Assembly: GCA_016719855.1 (NCBI GenBank)
Contig: JADJYH010000044.1
Span: 1-58,905 of the forward strand
Origin: Saprospiraceae bacterium
Lineage (GTDB): Bacteria; Bacteroidota; Bacteroidia; Chitinophagales; Saprospiraceae
Length of the DNA: 58,905 bases
Direction of reading: 5' to 3'
Below the pieces are notes generated by a model. The model was given only the letters and a program-made list of their open reading frames with translations, made no database searches and was not told where the DNA came from. How positions within the stretch are numbered: the first letter of the stretch is position 1; every line of letters starts with the position of its first letter. Of this stretch, positions 45,885 through 56,740 are shown piece after piece. The translations under genes and the position numbers were made by a program.

Positions 45885-46889
45885 CTAAAACTCAAACTCA
45901 CCCTCCACATCCCCCGCATTCAGCAGCTGCGTCTCCCGCCCCTTGCCGGGCAAAATGGCATAGACCATATTCGTCTGCTCCCGAAACTTCTCCACCAGCA
46001 GCGAGTTCTTCACGTTGATTTTTGAAATCTTTTTTTGGAAAACGGGCGTGGAAAAAATCGCCAGCACCTGGTCGTTTTTCTGGCGGATGGACTGGAAGGT
46101 GAGCGCTTCTTTGCCGCCATTTACGCTCAGTTCAAAATGCTTCAAGATGTATTCACCAATGGCATTGCTGGCGGGCAAAGGGGCGTTTTTGTCCCCAGTG
46201 AGCGTGGCCGTCAAGTCGTCAGTGAAGAGGTAGAACTTCACCTCAAACGCCTTTTTTTCTTCCGAAAACACCACCTCCGTCACGCTCATTTTGAAGTCGT
46301 GGTTAAACACATTTTGCAAAATAAGCACCAGCGCTCCGCCGCCGCCCAACCCCGAAACGTACAAGTTCCAGTCTCGGTGCTGCAGCTTGAGCCATTGCGC
46401 CAGCAAAAAATACAACCCAAAAAACACGCCCACGATCATCAACTGCCCAAGTTCGATGCCCACGTTGAAGGCAAAAAGTGGCTTGACGATGCTCCCTTCC
46501 TCCCCCATCAGCGCACGGAAAAAATTGGCGAAGCCCATGCCGTGAATCAGTCCAAAAAACAGCGCCAACAGGTAATTCGTTGACACCGCCTTGGAAAAAG
46601 TGCCGCCATCGGCTTTTTTTACGGTGACGTTGTGCAGGCTCGTCAAAACGATGGTGACGGGAATCAGGAACTCCACCAAACTGGCTGGCACGTTCAGGAT
46701 TTTAAATCCTGACAGTACCAGCGTCAGCGAATGCCCAATGGTGAACGCCGTGATGAGCACCAACAACTTTCGCCACTCCAGCCAATGGTACACGGCGCAG
46801 AGCGTCACCACGAACAGCAGGTGGTCAAACGCCTTCGGGTCGGCGATGTGGTGGAAACCGAGTTGGAGGAAACTGAGGAACTCGCTCAC
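45885..46889 (-). CDS. HupE/UreJ-type membrane protein fused to a DUF6702 domain
   Basis: Residues 1-195 form the HupE/UreJ part with six helices: FHHIADPKAFDHLLFVV carries the H-x(5)-DH motif proposed to bind nickel or other metals, then FTIGHSLTLVLSGF and LFFGLIHGMGFANFF. At about residue 200 the sequence passes directly into NHDFKMSVTEVVFSEEKKAF and EVKFYLFTDDLTATLTG, the start of a DUF6702 domain that runs to the end. In relatives I recall, DUF6702 and HupE/UreJ are separate neighbouring genes next to an M1 peptidase. The frame is continuous, so this is either a natural fusion or the result of a deletion. M1 paralogues lie on both sides. A role in metal handling is inference. Confidence 0.8.
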   Translation of the reverse strand: MSEFLSFLQLGFHHIADPKAFDHLLFVVTLCAVYHWLEWRKLLVLITAFTIGHSLTLVLSGFKILNVPASLVEFLIPVTIVLTSLHNVTVKKADGGTFSKAVSTNYLLALFFGLIHGMGFANFFRALMGEEGSIVKPLFAFNVGIELGQLMIVGVFFGLYFLLAQWLKLQHRDWNLYVSGLGGGGALVLILQNVFNHDFKMSVTEVVFSEEKKAFEVKFYLFTDDLTATLTGDKNAPLPASNAIGEYILKHFELSVNGGKEALTFQSIRQKNDQVLAIFSTPVFQKKISKINVKNSLLVEKFREQTNMVYAILPGKGRETQLLNAGDVEGEFEF

Positions 46890-46896
46890 TTCTTTT

Positions 46897-46960
46897 AGTT
46901 ATGAGTTATGAGTTATGAGCTAAGAAGGAGCCGAAAATCTCATAACTCATAACTCATAAC
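46897..46960. repeat. Inverted heptamer-word repeat between HupE and M1 genes
   Basis: Three copies of GTTATGA-type words (46897-46919) are followed 19 bp later by their complement (46939-46960). The arms can form a stem of about 22 bp between two same-strand genes. Confidence 0.9.
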
Positions 46961-46963
46961 CAA

Positions 46964-49355
46964 TTAAGGTTTCAGCGTCTTCCGCTTCTTCGCCTTCTGC
47001 ATCATGTTTTCGCTTTTGTGGAACTCGTGTTTTTTGAACACCATGAACAGCTTTGGCTCCGTGGGCATGGGACGAGTATTGTTCGTTTCATCAACGTCCG
47101 CCGTTTCCCGCCAGGGGTCGAGTTTTACGGATTTGACCAGCTTGTTTTTCACAAAAACCTGCGTGAATTGCTGCTCGTTCTTGCGCCAGATTTCGACGGG
47201 GATGCGCTCGATTTCCTTCGTGCCGTCCGCAAAAGTCCACTCCAAAATGACGGGCGTCACCAACCCACCCTTGTTGCTGAACCGCAGTTCGTAGTAGTTT
47301 TTGTCGGCAAAAAGCTCCTTTTTTTCTCGCTTGGAAAACGTTTCGGCGTAATCTGTCATCTTGAATTCCGAGGTGCTGTCCGCTGTTTCCCAAGGCTTGT
47401 AGAAGGTGTAGAAATCCTGCAACGACGTGTCCTTTTCCACCGGGAACTGCTTGACCTCCTCCCGGTAGCGGGCCTTCGTCAGCGTCTCGAACGGTGCTTC
47501 AATGGTTTGCGGATAGGACTGCTCCTTCGGCTCTGGGTTGTTTTCGAGGTCTACTTTGAGCCATTCGATGCTGTCCAGCGAGATGTCCACCTTCTCGATG
47601 CCGTAGAACCAACCCCGCCAAAACCAGTCGAGGTCTTGGCCGCTGGCATCTTCCATCGAGCGGAAAAAGTCGGCGGGCGTGGGGTGCTTGAAGGCCCAGC
47701 GGCGGCAGTATTCCTTGAAGGCGTAGTCGAATTTCTCCCTGCCCGTCACCGTTTCCCGCAGGATATTCAGTGCCGTGGCTGGCTTGCGGTAGGCGTTTGC
47801 GAAGTAGTCAATGATGTTCTCCGAGTTGGTCATGATTGGCTCCAATTGGTCAACCGGACTGTTCATGTAACCAGTGATTTTATGCGGCGGGCCTTCGTTG
47901 GAGTCGTAGTTGTTGTCCCATTCCTGCTCGGCGAGGTACTGCATGAAGGTGTTGATGCCCTCGTCAAACCAAGCCCACTGGCGCTCGTCGGAGTTGATAA
48001 TCATGGGGAAATAGTTGTGCCCCACTTCGTGGAAAATGACCGTCAGTGCAAGCATTTTTTGCCCCTTCGGAATAAGTGCCGTCCTCTTCGGCCCGCCCCG
48101 GGTTGAAACAAATCATCGGGTACTCCATGCCGTTCTGCGCCTCCACGCTGATGGCCGTCGGGTATGGGTACGGGATACTAAACTTGCTGTAAGTCTTGAG
48201 CGTGTGCGCCACCGCCTTGGTCGAGTAGCGGCGGTAAATCGGGTATGCCTCTTTCGGGTAATAGCTCATGCACATCACCGGTTTGCCGTCCTCGTTTTTC
48301 ACCTGCATGGCGTCCCAGATAAAGCGGCGGCAGGCCGTCCAAGCGAAGTCCCGGACGTTTTCGGCCTTGTAATGCCAGGTTTTCAATTCTTTGGATTTCT
48401 TCTTTTTCTCCAGTTTGTTGGCCTCGTCCAGCATCACGATTTCCACCGGTTCGCCACTGGCCTGTGCCTTTTTCCAACGCTGCAACTGCTCTGGCGACAG
48501 CATCTGCTCGTAATTCTGGCAGACGCCCGTTGCACCCACAGTGAAGTCGGCAGGCAGCGTCATCTTCACGTCGTAGTTGCCGAAGTTGAGCGCAAACTCG
48601 CCCGTGCCGGTGAACTGGTCGCTCTGCCAGCCCTCGAAGTCGCTGAAAACACAAAGCCTTGGAAACCATTGGGTTATGGTAAAAAGATAGTTCTCGTCCT
48701 TTTCAAAAAACTCGTAACCGCCCCGCCCGAAAGTGATGTTGTTGATGCGGTCAATGAGGATATAGCTCCACTCGATGTTGAACTCGAATTTTTGGCCGGG
48801 GGCCAATGGCTGTGGCAGTTCCACCCGCATCACCGTGTTGTCAATGAAATGCTTGAGCGCAGCGCCCTTGCCATCCGTCACGGACTTGATACGATGTCCG
48901 TAGTCGCCAAATTCCGTCCAGGATTCCAGCATCTTCATAGCATTTTCGTTCATGTTCTTGCCGATGTCGTGCGGGTGGGCGTGGTGCAGGTCGTTGTTGG
49001 CGGCGTGCTGGTTTTCGTCGAGCTGTAGCCAGAGGTAACGCAGGGTTTGTGGCGAGTTGTTGTAGTATGTCAAGTGCTCCTTGCCCGTCAGTTGCCGCTT
49101 TTCTGGGTCGAGCGCCGCCTCGATGTTGTAATCGCAGCGCTGCTGCCAGTACTCAGGGCCGGGCGAACCGTCGGCGGTGCGGTAGTCGTTGGGGCTGGGC
49201 AGCACTGTGCCGAGTTGCTCGAAAGCGTAGCCGTGATTGCTGCGCTTGGGGGCCTCTGTCTTTTCTTTTTCCTTTTCTTGTGCAAAAAGGCTAGTGGTGC
49301 AGAGGCCCAAGATCAGGATGAAAAACTGGCCAACCTTGTAAGGTTTCAAGTTCAT
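46964..49355 (-). CDS. M1 family zinc aminopeptidase-like protein (paralogue 2), one frameshift
   Basis: I start at ATG 49355 (MNLKPYKVGQFFILILGLCT), a signal peptide; the frame is open 29 codons further but without family resemblance. About 795 residues align throughout with paralogue 1 (43320-45645), for example FFEKDENYLFTITQWFPRLC and NGMEYPMICFNPGRAEEDGT. The catalytic site is VIFHEVGHNYFPM with Glu in AWFDEGINTF. The six-base run at 48055-48060 has one base too many; with five, the text reads EGAKMLALTVIFHEVGHN, matching EGNKLGAIGVIIHEVGHN of paralogue 1. It is likely exported to the periplasm or cell surface. The two genes form a diverged tandem pair around the HupE-DUF6702 gene. Confidence 0.9.
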
Positions 49356-49524
49356 GTTTCGAATTGTTTGATGAAAAAATTGGAATTGCGAAGGTAAGGA
49401 TTGGAAAGACAATGAAGGGATGCAGCAGGATAACCCGCTCAACTAATTTCGTTCTCTTTTTTACCAATTCTCTTTTCTGAGCACAATATTTTAAAACAAT
49501 TTTTTTATTTTTAAAAACAAATTG

Positions 49525-49555
49525 TTGTGTTTATAAAATCCCCGCCCTACCTTTG
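49525..49555 (+). promoter_or_regulatory. Bacteroidota-type promoter of umuDC
   Basis: TTG (49525-49527) is followed after 20 bp by TACCTTTG (49548-49555), a full -33/-7 match. Transcription would start near 49562, leaving a leader of about 235 nt that contains the element at 49624-49785. No clear SOS operator is recognised. Confidence 0.7.
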
Positions 49556-49623
49556 CCCGCACACCACCCGACACTCCACCCGCACATATTTCCGAGTTAC
49601 CGGCTTTCATTTTAAACATACTG

Positions 49624-49785
49624 AGAGCATGTTTAGGATTTGGTCACTTGGTCAAAAACGGCTCTTTTTCGCCATTTTTCCACCTTTTTTCAGTTGCGTA
49701 GCCCCGCTATGCGCCTTCAAAAAGCTGAAAAACTGACAAAAAATAGCTCGTTTTTGCCTCAAGCACCAAATCCCAAACATGCTCT
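49624..49785. mobile_element. 162-bp terminal-inverted-repeat element (family D) in the umuD leader
   Basis: The ends GAGCATGTTTAGGATTTGGT and ACCAAATCCCAAACATGCTC are inverted repeats with one mismatch. Inner hairpins include GCGTAG/CTATGC and TTTTCAG/CTGAAAA. It encodes nothing and ends 12 bp before the umuD start codon. In RNA it would fold into one long hairpin. A target duplication is not clear. Confidence 0.75.
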
Positions 49786-49797
49786 AAAACTTGACCA

Positions 49798-50247
49798 ATG
49801 AATATGAACACGTATTCGGAAGGGGTTTTTATTGTCCCATTCGACCTCCGACAACTTGCCGCCTGCACGATTTCGTGGTTCGAAGGTGGCGTGGCCGCTG
49901 GGTTTCCCTCTCCCGCCACCGATTACATGGAGCAGGGCATTGACCTGCACCGGGAGCTGATAAAAAATCCTTCGTCCACCTTCTTTTGCCGGGTGGACGG
50001 CGACTCGATGGAGGGCGACGGCATCCGCGACGGCGACATTTTGATCGTGGACAAATCGCTCCCGGCAAAGGACGGCAAAATCGTGGTCTGCTTTCTCGAC
50101 GGCGGTTTTACGCTGAAAAGGATAAAAATCACTAACAAGACGGTTTACCTGCTGCCCTCCAACCCCCGCTACCCCGTACTGGAAGTGACCGAAGAAAACG
50201 ATTTCAGGGTCTGGGGCATCGTGACCTGCATCATCAGCAAAAAATGA
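49798..50247 (+). CDS. umuD: UmuD-like SOS protease subunit (S24/LexA family)
   Basis: The 149-residue protein carries the self-cleavage site at VAAGFPSPATDYM (cut expected between Ala and Gly), the catalytic Ser in CRVDGDSMEGDGI and the catalytic Lys in DGGFTLKRIKI. No DNA-binding domain is present, so it is UmuD rather than LexA. After RecA-stimulated self-cleavage, UmuD' joins UmuC as DNA polymerase V for lesion bypass. The stop overlaps the umuC start (ATGA at 50244-50247). Confidence 0.93.
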   Translation: MNMNTYSEGVFIVPFDLRQLAACTISWFEGGVAAGFPSPATDYMEQGIDLHRELIKNPSSTFFCRVDGDSMEGDGIRDGDILIVDKSLPAKDGKIVVCFLDGGFTLKRIKITNKTVYLLPSNPRYPVLEVTEENDFRVWGIVTCIISKK

Positions 50248-51504
50248 TAGGACTCATTGACTGCAACAATTTTTACGTGTCGTGCGAGCGGGTTTTCAAC
50301 CCTTCGCTGCATGGCAAACCCGTGGTCGTTTTGAGCAACAACGACGGTTGCATCATCTCCCGCAGCGACGAAGCGAAAGCCATCGGCATCCCCATGGGCG
50401 CATCCGTTCATGAAGTGCGGCAGCTCTTGGAAAAATACAAGGTCATCATGCACTCTTCCAACTATGCACTTTACGGCGACATGTCGAACCGGGTGACGGC
50501 CACCTTGCAGGAACTGGTGCCGGAACTGGAAGTGTATTCGATTGACGAGATGTTTCTTGACTTTTCCGGGTTCAACGAAATGCAGCTCATGGCGCTGGCC
50601 CGACAGGTCGTTCGGAAAGTCCACAAAAACACGGGCATCTCGGTCTCGCTGGGCATTGCCAAGACGAAAGCGCTGGCAAAAATGGCCAACCGTATGGCCA
50701 AAAAAATGCCCACGGGCGAAAAGGTTTTTGTGATAGAAAATCAGGAAAAGGCCATTGAAATACTGCGGAATTTCCCCGTTGAAAACATCTGGGGCATCGG
50801 CAGGCAACATGCCGCTTTTCTAAAAAAACACAACGTCCTCACCGGCCTTGACTTCATCCTGGCAAACAAGGGCTGGGTGCAGGCTTCCATGAGCGTGGTC
50901 GGGCTGCGGCTGTGGCGGGAGTTGAACGGCCTGCCTTCCACCCTGCTCGACCCCGACACCTCCCCAAAAGAACATCTGCACGTCGAGGTCCTTCGGTGAA
51001 GTGCTCCGGGACTACTCGCTCATCGAACAAGCGGTCGCCAATTTCGCTGCCCGCTGCGCCGAAAAGCTGCGTGGGCAGGGCAGTTGCGCCGGGGTGCTCA
51101 CGGTTTCCCTCAATACCAACTCGTTCCGAAAGGAACTGCCGCAATACCACAACAGCGCCACGATGCGATTGGCCATCTCCTCAAATAGTACGATTGAATT
51201 GGTACAACAGGCTTTGAGAGGACTAAAAGCGATTTTCAAGGAAGGTTACCAGTACAAAAAAGCAGGCGTCCTCGTATCGGAACTCATCCCGCAGAACAGG
51301 GTACAGGCCACGCTCTTCTCGGATGAACTGTCAGAGAAACACAGCAAACTCATGGAGGTGATGGATGCGATGAACCTAAAGCACGGCAGGGACAAATTAA
51401 GGCTTTCGAGCCAAGGCTACGACCGCCGCTGGAAATCGAAACAGGAGAAACTGTCGAAGGGGTTTACGACTGATATGCGGGAGGTGTTGATTATCAAAAG
51501 CTGA
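50244..51504 (+). CDS. umuC: UmuC-like Y-family DNA polymerase, one homopolymer frameshift
   Basis: This is the catalytic subunit of DNA polymerase V, about 419 residues. Motifs: LIDCNNFYVSCERVFNPSL (metal Asp), VVVLSNNDGCIISRSDEAKA, VYSIDEMFLDFSGF (second metal pair DE), GISVSLGIAKTKALAKMANR. The little-finger region in the second frame begins FGEVLRDYSLIEQAVANFAA and ends at 51504. The AAAA at 50966-50969 has one A too many; with three, the joint reads SPKNICTSRSFGEVL. Translationally coupled to umuD through an ATGA overlap. Confidence 0.95.
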
Positions 51505-51513
51505 AATAAGTGG

Positions 51514-51545
51514 GGTGTTGTGCTGCGACGAACTTGCTTAAACTT
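51514..51545. repeat. Left direct repeat flanking the HNH pair
   Basis: GTTGTGCTGCGACGAACTTG and the following CTTAAACTT match GTTGTGTTGAGATGAACTTG plus CTTGAACTT at about 52300-52328, with four or five changes over 29 bases. The HNH gene pair lies between the two copies. Confidence 0.5.
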
Positions 51546-51582
51546 ATGGCTTGGGCAAACTTGTGATAATTGAGAATTCGAA

Positions 51583-51996
51583 TTAAGGATACAGCCCTAA
51601 CTGCATCAACCCTCGTCTTTCTATTATACTATCTGGGTGATTGAGGTTGAAAATTTTGACGGTTGCAGCACCGACAAGGGACTTTGGGTTTATTTTGGCT
51701 GAATCTTCGACCTCAAAATGCTCATCCCATTTGTCTTTCCGAGGATTGAAGAAACGCACAGGATGGCTTGGGTCATCCAAAACAGTAGCAATGTCAGTAC
51801 CCTTGAACTCGTTGCAAATCGAACAGGAATAGGCAAGATTTTCAAGCATGGTTTTTCCGCCATGCTTTAGGCTGACGATATGGTCTATATGAAATTTGAA
51901 AAAAGAGTATTCGGCTGGAAGGCCACAATATTCACACCTCTGGCCAGCACGTTCGGCTACCTTTGTTCGTATGGAGGAGGAAATATATCCGCTCAT
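51583..51996 (-). CDS. HNH endonuclease
   Basis: The 137-residue protein has a zinc-ribbon HNH site: RCEYCGLPAEYSFFKFHIDH (first Cys pair and HIDH), VSLKHGGKTMLENLAYSCSI, then CNEFKGTDI (second Cys pair and Asn). The C-terminal ~60 residues (DDPSHPVRFFNPRKDKWDEH) are the extension found in free-standing HNH genes of this type. It is a predicted DNA endonuclease; whether it acts in defence or as a mobile cassette is unknown. Its ATG overlaps the stop of the small upstream gene, an arrangement seen repeatedly for this pair. Confidence 0.85.
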   Translation of the reverse strand: MSGYISSSIRTKVAERAGQRCEYCGLPAEYSFFKFHIDHIVSLKHGGKTMLENLAYSCSICNEFKGTDIATVLDDPSHPVRFFNPRKDKWDEHFEVEDSAKINPKSLVGAATVKIFNLNHPDSIIERRGLMQLGLYP

Positions 51997-52235
51997 GCTG
52001 CCAACAACCGTTGTTGCGCCCTAATTTTTGACAAACGAACCAACCGTTCCAACACCAAGTAGTGGTCCAATTCATCCTTTTCCTCTTTCGTGAGAATGCC
52101 CGCTTTCGACTTGTCCATCAAGGTTTCCAAGCGCTTTTGCATGGCAGCAGTTGCCTTCAATTTCATCAGTTTCTCTGGCTCTACGGTGGCCAGCAGTTCG
52201 GCGATTTGGTCGTATGCAGAATAGATGCTTACCAT
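51993..52235 (-). CDS. Small helical partner of the HNH endonuclease
   Basis: I choose the Met at 52235 (MVSIYSAYDQIAELLATVEP), giving 80 residues; the open frame extends upstream but with low-complexity, unrelated sequence. The protein is all-helical: KLKATAAMQKRLETLMDKSK, then GILTKEEKDELDHYLVLERL and VRLSKIRAQQRLLAA. Proteins with a LTxEExxELDxYLxLExLxRLxKxxA pattern occur directly before HNH endonucleases in many bacteria. The ATGA overlap indicates coupled translation. It may restrain or help the nuclease; this is inference. Confidence 0.65.
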   Translation of the reverse strand: MVSIYSAYDQIAELLATVEPEKLMKLKATAAMQKRLETLMDKSKAGILTKEEKDELDHYLVLERLVRLSKIRAQQRLLAA

Positions 52236-52299
52236 TGGTTGCAGATTTTTGTTCAAAGGTAGGGGTTTTCGGGAAAAATGGGAAGCAAAAGTCCACAGG

Positions 52300-52328
52300 T
52301 TGTGTTGAGATGAACTTGCTTGAACTTG
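52300..52328. repeat. Right direct repeat flanking the HNH pair
   Basis: Imperfect copy of 51514-51545 in the same orientation, just upstream of the small partner gene. Confidence 0.5.
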
Positions 52329-52513
52329 GCACTTCCTACTACTTGGCCTACGCACGGCGGCCAGAGGCCGCAACCAAAGCTCGTAACTAGCGATGCCGTT
52401 TTTCAATTGACATGTAGTGGGCGAGCGGGGGCTTGGCAAAAAATCATGCAAAAATTAAACATTTCTGAACCTTAATAAAAAACATTTTGTTAACGAAGAA
52501 AGGTCAAATTGAC

Positions 52514-53050
52514 ATGAATCAAAATCCAGTTAGACAACATTACGTTCCTAAAGTTTATCTCAAACATTTTGCCTTGGACAAATCAGGCAACATTTATCGA
52601 CTTGACATTAAGTCTGCTCATCTTAACCAATCTCCCAAACTTTCAAACGTAGCAAAAATTTGCATTGAGGATGATAGTTTTAAAATCGAAACCCAAGAAC
52701 TTTTAGACAGATACAAATTAGACGACCCATATTTTATTGAGAAAAAAGTATTTGACTACGAAAATTCATTGCCTCGTTCAATTGAGAAATTAACTAAGAA
52801 AGGCATAATAAATTTGAGGGATGCAAGAAAATTTATCACAGCAATTCTAAGTATAAAGCGAAGAAATAAGGCATTTAGAAATGTGTTCCATGACCCTCAA
52901 ATATTTAATGAAATAGCTAAAAACAACATTAATTCACTTAAGGTAAATGCTGAACTTTCTCAAGATGAATTCACCAAAAAGGGTATTGACATTCTTGAAG
53001 TAGCTGAAAGAGTTGAGACTTGGATAAAACTATCCATTTATAACCAATGA
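52514..53050 (+). CDS. DUF4238-family protein, probably broken at its 3' end
   Basis: I choose the Met at 52514 (MNQNPVRQHYVPKVYLKHFA); RQHYVPKxYLKxFA is the DUF4238 signature. The next ~160 residues are helical and charged (KIETQELLDRYKLDDPYFIE, LRDARKFITAILSIKRRNKA). Family members usually run to about 280-300 residues. Here the frame stops at 53050, and related-looking but shifted coding sequence continues to about 53300 (NTGFGNWSSFSFHFKSS, KKSERRLGYNFQKSELPKAQ). The gene is far AT-richer than its neighbours and is probably imported. Function unknown; DUF4238 genes often occur in accessory regions. Confidence 0.7.
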   Translation: MNQNPVRQHYVPKVYLKHFALDKSGNIYRLDIKSAHLNQSPKLSNVAKICIEDDSFKIETQELLDRYKLDDPYFIEKKVFDYENSLPRSIEKLTKKGIINLRDARKFITAILSIKRRNKAFRNVFHDPQIFNEIAKNNINSLKVNAELSQDEFTKKGIDILEVAERVETWIKLSIYNQ

Positions 53051-53389
53051 CAATCCCGGATGTACACTCACGCCGAATGAGGAAAATAGTTAACACAGGG
53101 TTTGGAAATTGGTCATCATTTTCTTTTCACTTTAAATCATCTAAATCTTTTCATGGTGATAAAAAATCAGAAAGAAGATTGGGGTACAATTTTCAAAAGA
53201 GTGAATTACCGAAAGCACAAAAACATTTTGTTGATTATGCCAAAAAAAGCTGCAAGTAGCGAATTGCAATACTTCCATTTTTTCTCAAAACAAATCAATT
53301 CTTGATGACCTGAATAGCGTTTACGGAATTTCTAATTCAAAAAAATAAAGCAAAATAAAGAGGATGCAACTAGGGTTACATCCTTCTTA

Positions 53390-53552
53390 GGAACGAGTTT
53401 TAAATAAAGTATCAAATCTACTCAACGAGTTATTCTCTCATCCTGAGAGAAACAGTGAACATCAAGAAGGTTTTGTTCAGCCAAGATGGATTCTAGTAGA
53501 ATGACAAAAAATCCGTCAAACGAAAATTGATACTTTATTTAAAATCCGTTCC
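53390..53552. mobile_element. 163-bp terminal-inverted-repeat element (family E)
   Basis: The ends GGAACG then TTTTAAATAAAGTATCAA (53398-53415) return inverted as TTGATACTTTATTTAAAA (53527-53544) plus CGTTCC. The inner 18 bp are perfect and the full 26 bp have two mismatches. A TTCTCTC/GAGAGAA hairpin lies inside. No coding sequence. A separate hairpin (AGGATG...CATCCT, 53360-53383) just to the left may terminate the DUF4238 transcript. Confidence 0.75.
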
Positions 53553-53577
53553 GCAACCACACTTGTCATGGAGGTAA

Positions 53578-55493
<1,916 letters not shown>

Positions 55494-55499
55494 GATGCT

Positions 55500-55526
55500 A
55501 ATTGTTGTAATTGTTGAATTGTTGGG
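55500..55526. repeat. Octamer-word repeat in the thrS leader
   Basis: Three near-perfect copies of AATTGTTG lie directly upstream of the thrS start. A TAATTTTG -7-type box for thrS is at 55594-55601 on the minus strand, so the words would be in the transcribed leader. Confidence 0.7.
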
Positions 55527-55630
55527 GACTGATTTCTTACGACGTTGCAGAGCCAAAGTTCAGCCACTGGCATTGGTTTTTTTCAAAGGCGGGCAAAATT
55601 AGTTTTTTGAAAGTGGCGAGGCGATAAATG

Positions 55631-56338
55631 TCATAGGTTTTCAAGAATCAGCGCGTTGATTTCTTCCCCACGGGTCAGCGTCATCATGTGTGAGCCGCCC
55701 GGCACGATGACACTAGGGTTGATGTTCCTGAGCGGCAAGGTATGGTCATTTGTGCCGTGAAAATGAATGATGCCGGAAGGGTAAGTTTCCCGTTCCCAAT
55801 TGAATATCATGTTCACGCAACGCTTAAGGAAAAGCGGATCCTTGTCAGACAGCATTGCATCAAAAATAGCTTTTTGTTTGTTTCGGTCTGGCTCCACAAC
55901 AGCCTGGGCTACGAACGACATGGCTTTGAGAAACCTTGGCCCGAACAACTTATTTATTGGGACATACCTCTGTATCCGGTATTGCCAAGGCAATTCCAAG
56001 CGACATTTGGCGCTAGAAATGATAATGGTCTTCGAGGGGCTTAATTGATTGGTCAACTCCGTGCAAATCATGCCACCCAACGACACGCCTATCAGCATGA
56101 AAGTAGCGGTGGTGTCAATCTGTTGCGCCAGCAAAGCAGCATAATCGGCCATGGTCGCTTTTTTTTCTGGCACAGAATACTGGATGTAATGAGCCGAATA
56201 ACCCTCCGGTAGAAGGATTTTGGAAAAAATACGCTCGTCCGAACCTGTTCCGGGGAAAAAATAAACATTGGCAATAGAATCCTGGCCGTATGCATGGGCC
56301 ACTATCAAGAACAGGATGGAGAACAACATTGGTTTCAT
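55631..56338 (-). CDS. Secreted alpha/beta hydrolase
   Basis: I start at the Met at 56338 (MKPMLFSILFLIVAHAYGQ), a signal peptide; an ATG 10 codons upstream is also open. The mature protein of about 215 residues has the hydrolase fold: NVYFFPGTGSDERIFSKILL (oxyanion region), nucleophile Ser in FMLIGVSLGGMICTEL, and the probable catalytic His in VIVPGGSHMMTLTRGEEINA; an Asp is offered by FHGTNDHTLPL. The fold is like small esterases/lipases, with unknown substrate. It lies upstream of thrS on the same strand, with 137 bp between. Confidence 0.85.
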   Translation of the reverse strand: MKPMLFSILFLIVAHAYGQDSIANVYFFPGTGSDERIFSKILLPEGYSAHYIQYSVPEKKATMADYAALLAQQIDTTATFMLIGVSLGGMICTELTNQLSPSKTIIISSAKCRLELPWQYRIQRYVPINKLFGPRFLKAMSFVAQAVVEPDRNKQKAIFDAMLSDKDPLFLKRCVNMIFNWERETYPSGIIHFHGTNDHTLPLRNINPSVIVPGGSHMMTLTRGEEINALILENL

Positions 56339-56740
56339 ACGAGGTAGCGGTTGTTGATTTGGATACAATAGTAATTGATTACCAGCGCCTATGAAATGAT
56401 AATTCGCAACATTTTTGGTGAATCAATTCATCAGCACCAATCCAGCTTGCTTGAATTATCCTCACCGCCTTTAGGTTTTCCCGACCTTCGGAAAGGTATA
56501 AGTAGCATTTGGGGGAAAAGATTCTTTTACGGGCCGTAGGCTCGCTATCTGAAATCAAGATAGCGAACCTACGACCCTCAAAATCGGTGGTTTTCAACCA
56601 TTTGGAATTAGCGATGGAGCGATGCTATCTCCGAATTCAGGGTAAAATTAGCATTGCATCCTTGATTGAGACGCAACATCTAGCCCTAAACCATTTCCCC
56701 CAACGCCTGTTAGACAGCCATTAAAATCAAACAGGGTTCA
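56339..56740. other. Intergenic region with a 16-bp-stem hairpin
   Basis: CGTAGGCTCGCTATCT (56535-56550) pairs with AGATAGCGAACCTACG (56558-56573) with one mismatch, within flanking GGG/CCC. It may terminate or attenuate, or be a REP. A short open frame across it is not convincing. Nothing else is seen. Confidence 0.55.

Noticed and set aside
56379..56597. 72-codon minus-strand frame upstream of the hydrolase
   Set aside because: It runs through a long hairpin, has no recognisable motif and no support from context.
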